A stretch of DNA of 64,000 bases, from NCBI GenBank assembly GCA_037176845.1, contig JAYKXP010000100.1, positions 62,001 to 126,000 on the forward strand. The letters run 5' to 3'. A program made the translations under genes and the position numbers. Under the pieces are notes generated by a model. It saw nothing but the letters and a program-made list of their open reading frames with translations. It made no database searches and was not told the origin of the DNA. The DNA is from Paramarasmius palmivorus. Its lineage: Eukaryota; Basidiomycota; Agaricomycetes; Agaricales; Marasmiaceae. Of this stretch, positions 1-10,467 are shown in pieces; within the stretch, counting starts at the first letter, position 1, and each line of letters starts with the position of its first letter.

Positions 1-36
1 TTATGTAGATGTCCCGACTTAGTAGGTTGATATTAG

Positions 37-663
37 GTGAAAGCTGTCCCCGAGGAGATACCGAGGCCACCAATGGATAACGAAGACTACTGTAATGTGT
101 GTGAAGACGGAGGAGACCTGTTTTGTTGTAGCTACTGTCCTCGTGGTAAGCATGGTTCCAACTGAATGTCAAGACTCTGTTAACGTTTCTGTAGTATTCC
201 ATGCATCTTGTAACGATGTTTCCACTCACAGTCGAAAAGACCGTAACTACATATGCAGCCAACATGCATGTTGGGATTGTCAGCGAACCACGAGCGACGC
301 TGGTGGCATGTTATTCAGGAAAGTTTCAACTTGACAATGCCAGGGCTTCTGTGATAACACTTCGGTTACAGATGCAGAACGTGTCCTCAGGCCTTCTGTG
401 AAGACTGTCTCAAAGATCCATACCACCCCATCGACGAGACGTTACCCGAATTGTATGCACGCAATCCAATGCATTGTCTGTTGCGACTGATACCATTTTT
501 GTTCAGTGAACTGCTAAACCACACTTCCCCTAATGCTTATTTTATAACCTGCGCGGATTGCATTGAACAATCCAAACAACAACCTCAATGGTGGAAAGAG
601 TGGGAGAAGCGAATACAGAAGGCGGAGCAGGATCTCGAAGCGCAGGATTCTATGATGGCTTGA
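37..663 (+). CDS. PHD-finger protein, C-terminal part (5' end outside window)
   Basis: Spliced exons, about 37-145, 195-318 and 372-663, read as a Cys-rich finger: Y-C-N-V-C-E-D-G-G-D-L-F-C-C, then C-P-R-V-F-H-A-S-C, then a C-x-x-H-x-C-W-D-C block and a further C-R-T-C-P-Q-A-F-C-E-D-C segment. This is a C4HC3 PHD-like zinc finger with an extra Cys cluster, of the sort seen at the C-terminus of fungal SNF2-family chromatin remodellers. That family link is my inference, since the helicase part would lie to the left of the window. PHD fingers bind histone H3 tails in the nucleus. The tail after the finger is acidic and helical and ends at TGA 661-663. The first exon seems to begin after an AG at 35-36. 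The second intron begins GAAAGT instead of GTAAGT (see findings). It converges on the next gene with about 137 bp between stops. Confidence 0.75.
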
Positions 664-800
664 GCCGGGTAACACGTTATCTCAGTCTGTGTACTTGATG
701 TTATTGGAATTTCGTTGTGTATTTTGTTAAATTCCTGTATAATCGTACATACATTACATACCCACAGCAACTGGAAAGCACAGACAAAGGATCTATCTGA

Positions 801-3800
801 TCATAGTCTCGAGGGAGTTTCTCCGTTCAGGGAGCCATTGCCACCACCGTTTGAGACATAGCGCCTCATGAACGAAAGAAACTCTTCCTCTAGTGCCGAT
901 CGATTCGAATTCGAATTTGAATTCGCAGGCGGAGGCGCGTTATTGTTGAATCCCAGCCCGTTACCAAAGGTTGGTGGTGCCTGCGCCTTTCCGAACGGGC
1001 GTAAACCCTTGGTCTGTGCAAGGAAGCTGAAATCACGCTCAAATGAGGACGGGGGGAAGTGAGGCCAGGGATCATGATTATACGATGAAGTATGTGAAAG
1101 AGTTGTCGAGGGATTGAGGCCTGATGAATGCCAAGTCGACGATAAGCTATCCCCATTCAAACCGAATCCCGAAGAACGAGGAGGAATGGAGCCGACGCCT
1201 TCGTTATGAGGTCGTGACTGTCTTTGTGCGAGGAAATCCATGAAGCTGGAGTAGAGCTCCGAAAGTCGCCGCTCATCTTCTACTGTCTCGGGGTGAGACT
1301 GCGGTAGGTGAGGGAATTGTAACGATGAACTTTGGTTCCATCTACCAGGACCGTGCCCATTCGCATTCGAGTCGAAACCCAAACCATTGCTACCGTTAGC
1401 TACACTCCGTGATTGCGCTTTTGGTGTTTCCATCCACGAAAAGGGCATCGGAACATCACCGGTACCCCTGCCAGGCGCCCACGACATGAACGATTCCTCA
1501 GCCATCCCACTCCCACTCAAATACTGCAATAGTGAAGGATGCACCTTCTCCCCAGGAGGTAACGCTGAATTAGATCCGCTACTCCCTTGAACGAACTCCT
1601 CATTGGCACTGGGAAAGTCGAATCCAAGATCCATATCCATATCCATCGAAGCCACGTTCAATCCGCCCAGAGCGGTACCTGTTGTCCCCGCTCCAAACCC
1701 GAATCCCATAGCAGCATCGAAACCAGTTCCGGCTGTGACATCCATACCCATGCCAAGATCAAGGTCAACGTCGTTTGTGGCACCTGGTTGCAGGGATGTT
1801 GGAAGGTCTGCGGAGCCTGCATTGGAGGATGAGGAAGAGGGTTCTTTTCCGATCCAAGGACTAGTGAGCATAGCTAATGGTTCCGATGACTTCGATGGTC
1901 CGGCTTCACTGACTCCCGACAAGATAGTTGAAGTCGTAGGTGAGGTGCTCGGTGCGGTGTCATCCGTAGGTGTACTGAGGGTGTCTGCACAGGTCGACTT
2001 CCTCTTCTTGATCTTCGTCCCCTTCTTCGTGCTCAGCACCCTGGTTTGCCCGCCGAATAGTTCCAGCTCATCCTCGACATCGGATTCATGTGAATGCCTG
2101 ATATGTGTCGACGAAAAGTGATGATCCAGTTGTCCTGGAGACGTAGGGGAGCTTGATTCCTGAGATAGGGACGGAGTAGGTTGGGATTGAGGTGATGTGG
2201 CGGCAGATTTCGACTCTGCTCTTTCTTTGCAGAAGGAATCGTATGATTTGACGGCCTTTTCTTTCAGCCTCTTCAGGACCAGCTAGAAAGTGGTATGAGC
2301 AAATGGGTAACATTTTGTGGGTAGGCGAGACTCACAAATGCAACCTTGTTCCGTTTTGACGTCGATGAACACTTTTCAAACAGGTCCACCGCAAGTTTAA
2401 GGTCCATAAGCGCCGACGGCGCTAGCGTGGAATTGGGCGACCTGGTGACCACTGTACCGACAACGACCTGTCCACAATTGACTGAGATTTAACAGTACGG
2501 ATAGTAAAAGGTGTGAACCACTGACAGCTGCACTGAAGACATGATACATCAAGAACCATACTCTTCCAGCCATCTCAGCACACCTATCAAACATATGCAC
2601 TGCAGCTTTGACGATGATACTAGCACCTCGATACACCGCCAAGAACGACGACGCAAACGGGGAGAGGAAAGGGTTATTGGGGTTCGTGAGCATGGCATGT
2701 GCGAAGAATGAGCGGTGCAGATATAACATGGCTAAATACGGATGAGACACTGCTCCAAGTGAAAGGAGTGAATAAGCACGTACTAACAGTCCGGAACTGA
2801 CTGGCGTAAAAGTCTCGCAATGCCAGACCACTGTTGCGATAAATCTCTTCGCCGTCTTCCTCGATGTTGACGTATGGTCTGAAGCCTGTAGGCAGTCGAC
2901 ATTCCCTGACCTATACACCAGTTAGCTGTGGTTCTTCCAGAGGAAAAGATGGGGACAACCTTGCGGTCCAAATCCATTACAGTCGCGTAGTTCGGCGCCC
3001 TGGCTGTCAGCGTCGCATTAATCACTTCCATGAAGCAATCTCGGGAGAAGATATGTTTCGTGCGCCAGACTAGTCATATGCATAAGTTATCACCTCGAGG
3101 TCCTGAAAACAGGTGAATGAAGCGTACATCCACAGATGATATCCTCCTTCTCTCCTTCGTCGGTAGACACGACTTTGACAATTTCATCTTCGTCCTGTGG
3201 GAATTCGACGTCTGTAAAGGAAGGATGTACTGTAGGAGGACGACCTAGTGCGAGGCTCTTTTATGTTGTCAGTACAAATGTATAACAGGAGATGGAAGAT
3301 AGAGGTACTAACGTGGCTAACATCAGCCGAAAACACTTCCCACCACAACGCTCTCCGCTTTTGTACTGTTCGAGGATCCATTCCCCATCGTGCTGGATCT
3401 CTATCTATCCACAACAATACAAGGTTAGCCAACATCCAATGATGACAAGAAAGACGGCATACGAAACCCAGCACCCTGAGCAACCTTCACCGCCAAACTC
3501 ATCCCTGACCACGCCGCATCCCTCGAATACTTCCTCCCTGCCATAGTTATATACGTCGCCATCGAGCCCAATGCACGCACAGTATCCTCTGCCGAATTGG
3601 CCGAATGCGTAGCTGCGGTGGATGGATCAGGTCCAAGTGCCATCGCTCGTCGGCCGAGTGCGAACCAGGTTTCCGACTCCGAGATGTATTTTCCGCTTCT
3701 TAGTGTAAGATCGAAAAATGCACCCAAGGCGAATATGAAGAAAACTGTTGAAACTAGGTGAGGTGTTGGTGGGTTGGAGGCAGGAGAGTTGCGGTAGGTG

Positions 3801-5021
3801 TAGATGTGGGCTAGGACGCCTTCATCAGGTACAGTTGGATCGCCGAATAGCTGGGCTTTGTTTAGAGGTCTGAAGAACATGGAGGCGTGGTCGAGGTACG
3901 ACTGTGATAGTTCTTTGCCTCGTTCAACAGAAGGAAATTGTGCAAGGAGTGTCTGGAGCGTATCATGACCTCCTTGGAAGGAGGCGACATCGGGAGTGTT
4001 TGCGTTTGGCGGTATTGAAGGTGAAGAACCAGGTGAAAGGGGATTGAAGCCATTGATGACAAAGTTGCCGGCAGCTACGGTATATATTTCTGGAGGTAGG
4101 CTATCCGGCGAATCGTGTGCTAAGGGTTGAGCACCTGCGAGAGCAGCTGTCGTGGGAGACGCAATGGACTCGATTTGCTTGGAAGTTGGAGGAGCTTCTG
4201 CATCTGTATGTGAACCAGACTCAGAATCTGTTTCGTCTTCTTCCAGATATTCTTCACCGGCCTATAACGGTATCCGTGTAAGCTGAAGAAGCGAACGACC
4301 AGGCATGACATCCTTACCAGTATCAACGTCTCACTGCCAGCTGACCTCCCGAAATACTTGAGCTCGCCTTCTTCATCAAGCGTCAAAGTTCCGAGAGTAT
4401 CCAATGCAGATGTATCCACTTCAGACCTCCTCTCCCCCTCACCCACTTCTTCTCCGGGGCTCAGGGCACCGTCCTCTGGAAATCTTGTGCCTTTTCCTTC
4501 TGCTAAAGCCTCCGCTCCGAATTTTATCTTTAACAGCTCATCATCCAGTAATGGGTGTCTCTGACTAGAGACGGCAGATTGCATGATTGCTAAACCATCT
4601 TCTAATGCCCTTATTCGGGCTGACATTGCAGAGATCTTGGAATGTAAGGAATTGGTGGAAGCGAGAATGAATCTGGGTGGGGTACAGGATTCAGGATCGG
4701 TCAATTTTTTAGAGACAAGTAGTAATATGACATACCGAGTACCGACTCCAGCTTCTAAAATACCACAAGGACAGATTGACTCGCATCCTCTTCGTACGCA
4801 GGAACTACACGGGACCTTCTTGTCGCATCGGAGTTTGAGGCGACGACATTCTGCGCACGAGAGCTCTCCTGCACATCATAGAAAAGATCAGAGAGATGAA
4901 TGCGATAAACAAACAACGAAACCGCACCCCTTAGCCTCTTCTGCTCAATGTCCTTCATCTCCTCCACCGAAAGCTTCTTCTCTCTCCGTCTCGAGGTTTT
5001 CTGCGTCGGTTCAGGAGGCAT
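801..5021 (-). CDS. Zn2Cys6 fungal transcription factor
   Basis: Multi-exon gene reading from ATG 5021 down to TGA 801-803. The N-terminus is basic (S-R-R-R-E-K-K). The next exon (about 4740-4870) encodes a binuclear zinc cluster C-A-E-C-R-R-L-K-L-R-C with C-S-S-C-V-R-R-G-C-E-S-I-C, giving C-x2-C-x6-C-x5-C-x2-C-x8-C. A coiled-coil linker follows (L-H-S-K-I-S-A-M-S-A-R-I-R-A-L-E, about 4590-4680), as is usual for dimerising members. The middle region (about 2400-3900) looks like the fungal-specific transcription factor domain, with an R-R-A-L-W-W-E-V-F motif and a L-A-L-G-R-P-P motif. The last exon (801 to about 2100) is a roughly 400-aa disordered tail rich in Ser, Gly, Asn and Met-Asp repeats, a plausible activation domain. 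It should act in the nucleus on CGG-type sites; the target genes cannot be told. Exact splice sites were not all fixed. Confidence 0.9.
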
Positions 5022-5171
5022 TCTGATATGCGCATGAGGATGATACCCTGTCGTCCCTTTCTTCTAGTTTCCTGCCTATCCCGAGCTTTTAACTGCTTTT
5101 GAAAAATCGGTAAGGGTCGGTGAGTCGGTTGGAGAGGGGAAATCTGGGGAAGCCAGTGCCATGACACTCGG

Positions 5172-6880
5172 TTCTAGACATAAGCAGAATTTAGGAATGG
5201 AGGGTTCTGATTGGCTGGTGATCATTGCGCAATTTCAATTCGCTCATGCACATGGCGCACGAGCCAGTGACCACTAAGCGAGGCAGCGACTCGCAGGCAA
5301 CTTGCAGATTCACCAAAGTAGAAACGCTTTACGCTCAGAAATAGAACAGGAAAATCTATTTAGCAGAGTATACGATCATACAAGCTCGTCGGTGTGTAGT
5401 CTATCATTGATGTGTCGATCTTCTCCACGTTCTGCCAGATTCACGGGTTGAAATAGACGTTGACTGGTGACGCCGCGGGCCTAATGAAGTCGAGGAATTC
5501 AACGCTTGATAGCAATCTTTTGAATGGTGTACACCCTAGTCCCTTCCTGTTACGAGCGTTGCATCTTGCAATGGGCTAGCTGGTTTGCGAGAGACATGCA
5601 GATAGGTCGGGCAGGGACCCAATGTCTGGCCGCGATACTGTAGAATGAATTCCAAAACGTGGCCGAAGGAGCCTATCAGCATCGTCAAGTAGCCAATCAT
5701 GGAGCACTACTTATGATAGGCACATTAAAATGACGATTCCTCTTGGCTCTATTCAGTACGCTCAAAGATAACACGAGACGCACCTCGGTCGTTGCTATCA
5801 ACGCCGTTCTTCGTCCGCGTGAAAAGACTTGCGGTTTAGAAGTAGAGCTTTCCGAAAGATACCATCCAAGGTTAGATGATAGTGCGTTGCTCTACTCGAT
5901 GGAGGTTCTTTTCCCAAGTCCAGTATCGTATGCTGACGATTCAATGTAGAAAGCCTGATACGATCTTGGAGCAGAAGCCCACTATCTATGAAAAGAGTCA
6001 GCCACGACAGCAAACTCCATAAAAAAGAAATGACAGTGACGAGCTTGATGATCATCCGAGCAACGTTATCCCGAGCTGTGCCTTCTTCGAACATGGGTCT
6101 TGTGATGTATGGTATATGGTTTCTGTAGCTTGTAGGTCTAACGATGAGAACTTTGGCATGGGCTACATATTGACCGTTGGTGCAGGAGAAAGAGCTACCG
6201 ACGCTCCACCGTAAGAACCCGAAAGGTGGGATGAGCTTCGCCAGGAGAAGTAAAATGAGCATGGATATTAAATGGGTGGCATTATACGTGGCGAGTTCAA
6301 GTTCCAAGTTGCCGACAGTGATTCTTTTGAAGAACTCGTTCAAAATCAGAGAAGAGACGAAAATTCTGCCAGATCTTCAATTTTCGCGCCTTGCCCCGTT
6401 CATGAAGCTTAGTGCGGCAAGGTCATTTATCAAAGAAATTTCATGGATACGAAGCAAGGAGCGGGTAGAAAATCCTGTGGAAAACGGTGCAGAGATCTAG
6501 TGGCCCCACCACGCAACGTTTTATCAGACCATCTTCACCTTTTAGGGTTTAGATCCAACTCACCGAGGTCTATCAGTATTCCACAGCTATTCCATAGAAG
6601 CTGGCACAATCCCCTTCAAAATCTTGTCGGTAGCCCAAAAGTATTCCGGAATTGTGGAAGAGGACGAGGTTACCGCGAGTCACTGAGTCACGACTCCGAG
6701 ACTGAACCGATCACATGACGGGCCACAAGTTGGCATTGTCCTCCACGAACCCACTGCTCAAATGCTTCACTGGCGCTAGCACCTTGTCTCCCAACCATCA
6801 TCATCCCTACTACGCGCAAATCTACAATCATATTCCTTAGACGATTATAAACGAAGACGAGGCAGAAATATCTGGTCACA
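5172..6880. other. Intergenic stretch with one weak ORF
   Basis: About 1.7 kb between the transcription factor start and the first kinase gene. No recognisable gene or RNA was seen. The part at 6500-6600 resembles 13390-13490 (the string around 'cagaccatcttc' and what follows), which suggests it belongs to an old duplication unit shared with the sequence after the second kinase gene. The part at 6700-6940 resembles 10230-10466 in front of the second kinase gene. Confidence 0.5.
5798..6262 (-). CDS. Possible small membrane protein (weak)
   Basis: Open frame of 154 codons from ATG 6262. It has a hydrophobic start (M-L-I-L-L-L-L-A-K) and a second hydrophobic stretch around residues 85-110 (I-I-K-L-V-T-V-I-S-F-L-W-S-L-L-S-W-L). 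No family was recognised and no introns are needed. The frame is open further upstream, so an earlier exon is possible. It may be a chance ORF; the only support is its length and the two membrane-like segments. Confidence 0.2.
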   Translation of the reverse strand: MLILLLLAKLIPPFGFLRWSVGSSFSCTNGQYVAHAKVLIVRPTSYRNHIPYITRPMFEEGTARDNVARMIIKLVTVISFLWSLLSWLTLFIDSGLLLQDRIRLSTLNRQHTILDLGKEPPSSRATHYHLTLDGIFRKALLLNRKSFHADEERR

Positions 6881-6884
6881 GGTG

Positions 6885-6936
6885 AGCCGCATCAACCTTC
6901 CCAAATTCTCTCAAGGTTATAATTCGGTCGTTCAGG
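6885..6936 (+). other. Likely 5' UTR intron of first FunK1 gene
   Basis: A GTGAGC donor shortly before the kinase start and a TTCAG just before the ATG (6942) fit a leader intron. The same 'aggtgagccgc' donor block occurs in front of the second copy near 10410, which supports splicing in the leader rather than an upstream GTG start. Confidence 0.4.
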
Positions 6937-6941
6937 TCAAC

Positions 6942-9916
6942 ATGTCATTAAATCCCGATCCGAAGACACCAAAACACCAACCCAATACTGTGTATTCCAA
7001 CACCCCTCGAAGGGTCGACCCGACATGTCATCCCGGACTGGCAACGGCAGAACTCAATGAACTACGACCTGCCCTGATGCACAGTATGGGCGAGACAGTC
7101 CCAGAGGTCGATATCAACTGGTTTCTCCAATATGCTGTCCCTAGGCTTTCTTCGAATGGTGATCATGACGAGGATATCAGGATTGTACAACGTGTCGTAA
7201 CGAAGCTGAAGAGCAATATTGTGAAGGGCCGGTGGAAGTGGTACAAGGAGGATCCGTCCAAAATGGCGGCGGATGAAGACACCGTATTCAAACATATGGA
7301 AAGCATATCTGATGCGGTACTAAAGGCCGGGAAGCAATATCTCTCCAATCGCGACCCCACATGTCGATTACGCTGTCTTCCCCGTAAAATCGGCAAGTCT
7401 GAGATGGTCAATTCCAATTTCAAAGGCGACGGGAACCAGTTGCTGGAGAAAACAACAGGGGCTGGGAAGAAGGGCAAAGACGATTTCTATATCGTGGATA
7501 GCGCCGTAAATCACGAGTACAAAAAGTGGGACGACATTGCAACGGTCAATGCGGTGCGTAGACCATAATGCCATTCGAATTCACGAGTATTGACAGCGTT
7601 GCAGAACGTGGTACAACTTCTTGGAAATTCGGCAAGAATCCTGTTCTCAGACCCCGCACGTCGTTTCCGCTGGAGCGTCAGCGTTGAAAATACAACCATG
7701 CGATTCTGGTTTCTTTCTCGATCAGTTTGCTTTGTCTCCAAGCCCTTTAACTTTGTGACGGTATGTCTACTCCTCCATCATTTGAGTCACAACACTAATT
7801 TCGGTTTCTACTAGCAACACAAACCCTTCATACATTTCCTTCTTGCTACATCATTCGCCAGCAAGACCGCCCTTGGATATGACCCCACTGTCAGACGAAA
7901 GGTAGTACAACAGGAGGGCAAGGATGTAGTCGCATATGAATACATGGTCGAAGACGAAAAGGGTGATCGTCAAGTATGGTATAGGACTGTCGGAGGGGTG
8001 ATATCCAACCATCGTGCGAACCGTCCGTTGGGGCGGGCCATCCGAGTGTGGCTTGTCCAAGAGCTGGACGACGACGGTGTCCCGTTCGGACCTAACCTCG
8101 TGCTGAAGGACTACTGGATAACGCTCGACTCCTTGACAGAGGGACAGATCCAGAGCAAGATTTTCGAAGCGGCAGCTAAGGCGCGAGGGGATGAAGACTT
8201 CAAGAAATACTTCATGACCATTTTACACGACACCATTGTCAATATCGATGGCGAGGAAGACTCTTCACCTCTACATTTGGGCGGGGCGACAGTACCTGTG
8301 ACGGAAAGACTCGATCTCAAGAAGAAGGCAGCGAGGAAAGTTCCTAAAGCCCATATCGATTCTGGGCACGGGGATTCGACGGGCGGCAATGAAGGACCTG
8401 ATCCTGATGAGGAGTGGCCCTCCGATGAAGAGGAAAGGGAAGACGAAGACTCTAAACACGAGCAGCATTTATACGAATCGCGCAAACACGCTCGGCTCGT
8501 TTTCAAGGAGGTTGGGATTCCCCTACACAAGGTCAAGGATCAGAAAGTTCTTTTCCGTTGTTTGATCGATGCTCTATGCGGTACGCGATTTTATATATGT
8601 GGTGCTAGTACTTCGCCACTCACCTTATGTGTCTTAGGCTTGGAGGTATTTTACGACGCACGATGGGTCCATCGCGATATATCGACAGGGAACCTGTTGC
8701 TATGCTACGACGAGAATGATCAGCCAATTTGCAAGATTTCGGATCTGGAATATGCACGTCCATATCTCTTGGAGGTGCCTACTGGTGCTACAGAGCATGC
8801 ACATAAGACGGTAAGTAATGACAGGGTTGGGAACACATTAGAGTTGCTCACATTAGCCTTCAGGGTACGCCGGCCTTCATGGCTGTAGAAGTCCAAACAA
8901 AAGCGCACCTGTTCTCCAGGCGAAAGAAAACCCCCGCTTCGACCAAAGTTCCCGTCCTCCATAGTTATCTCCACGACGCTGAGAGCGTCTGGTGGATCGC
9001 AATGTGGCATCTCTTTCACACCTATCCAGCACTGCAAGAGCACAGAGTCCTCTCCGATGACCCTGAGGAAAATATCAGTCAACAGCAGAGCTGGGCTGAT
9101 TCTATCTTCCCGGGAAACATCGATGGCTCTGCCCAGCGATTGCTATTCTTCCAAGGGACCGGTACCTACGACGACAGTACCCAATCTCTACTTCACAGTG
9201 AATCGTTCTCGGAGATAATGGTTGAGGCTTTGCTGAAACTTCGTGACTACTACGAGACTGTAGAGTTGCCCCCAGAAAATATCTACAATCATGAGCTCTT
9301 CGCTGGGATTCATAAAGCTCTAGTTCCCTTCTTTGAGAATGCTCAGGATATCGGAGTTGAGGTGGAATTCTGCGAATATTTCCAAAGACGAACACGGGCG
9401 GAGGCGGCAAAGAAGGACAATACTATTGCGGAAGATTCTGGAGCTGCAGTCGGCTCCACATCCGTTCGTCGTCAAGGATGCAGCGCAGACAACGCTGTGA
9501 CTCAAGCAGTCGCCGAAGACTCTGAAGCTGCAGGCGCCTCTCCTCCGTCCGCCCGTCGTCGTGGGCGCAGTGCGAAAAGTGTTGCGAAACAAGCAGTTGC
9601 AGGGTCTGGAGCTTCAGGCGACTCTCCTCCGTCAGTTTCTCGCCGTGGACACAGTGCTTCAAATCAAGTAGCAGTGGATTCTGGAACTACAAGCAAATCT
9701 CCTCGCCAGCCCATTCGTCGCAGTGCACGGAATGCTAGAAGCACCGTGAATCAAATGGTCGCAGGAGGGTCTGGAACTGCTGGTAGCTCTAGGTCTGCTC
9801 GTCGTAGACAGGGTCCTACGACTAACAGCGCCGCCAGTCCCGAGCTGAAAAGCAAAGGGAAACGGTCGCAAACGGTCGCCGAATTTGCCACCAGTTCAAG
9901 CAAACGACGAAAGTAA
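6942..9916 (+). CDS. FunK1-type (fungal-specific) protein kinase, copy 1
   Basis: Five exons: 6942-7553, 7605-7760, 7815-8580, 8638-8810 and 8864-9916. ATG 6942 is chosen because it aligns with the ATG of the neighbouring copy. Hallmarks of the FunK1 family (Pkinase_fungal) are L-V-L-K-D-Y-W and E-G-Q-I in the N-lobe, the catalytic loop W-V-H-R-D-I-S-T-G-N, K-I-S-D-L-E-Y-A in place of a classical DFG, a G-T-P-A-F-M-A activation segment, and L-H-D-A-E-S-V-W-W-I. It should phosphorylate proteins; substrates of this agaric-expanded family are unknown. The C-terminal part (about 9420-9840) carries roughly five degenerate copies of a 30-40 residue Ala/Ser/Arg unit and a basic S-S-K-R-R-K end, a possible nuclear signal. 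Intron 4 is 57 nt with no stop, so unspliced reading stays open. Confidence 0.88.
9421..9840 (+). repeat. Tandem coding repeat in kinase copy 1 tail
   Basis: About five imperfect units, each reading roughly V-A-x-D/G-S-G-x-x-x-x-S-P-P-S-x-R-R-R-G-x-S-A, are strung together before the basic end. The second kinase gene has only a single partial unit at the same place, so the array grew in copy 1 or shrank in copy 2. Confidence 0.7.
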
Positions 9917-10467
9917 TTGGTCGAGTTCTTATGATCGATAAATTCGTGTATATATTGCATTACTAACCGTACTCGTAGTATCATTATTTTGACCTGTCAT
10001 CATGTAGCCGTAGCCGTAGCTGTAGATATGTAACCTTAGATTTATACCAATGTTTTTTGTACGACACGAAATTTGTTCGGGTTTATGAACTAGCTTCGGT
10101 CGGGTGCGGTAAAGAAAGAAACCACTTCCTTATAGCGTTGAAGTCTTTCAAAAAAGAACCATCGCGGAATGGAGCCATCGAGATTGGCCGGGAAGATAGC
10201 CTTGGTCGTGACGTTTTTAATGTGATGGCGAGAACAATGAATCGATCACATGACGTGCTGGTCCTCTGTCTCAAACTTCAAGTTAAAAATGCTTGTCAGC
10301 ATTAGCTCCTCGTCTCCCAACTATCGCCGCCTCTACGACGCGCACATTTACAAAACTGTACGTTCATAGAGGACTACTCAGGGAGAAGAGGTAGAAATAT
10401 CGCGTTACAGGTGAGCCGCGTTGATCTTCCTGACTTTGGGTAGAAATTCTGAACTTTTCAAGTGAAC

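Noticed and set aside
1587..1832. Frame ending C-I-G-G that superficially resembles a CaaX end
   Set aside because: It is antisense to the last exon of the Zn2Cys6 gene and has no pheromone-like processing site.
1603..2121. 172-codon + strand frame
   Set aside because: It is the mirror of the low-complexity coding tail of the Zn2Cys6 factor, a shadow frame.
9423..9662. Minus-strand frames across the kinase copy 1 tail repeats
   Set aside because: Shadow frames produced by the coding repeat on the + strand.
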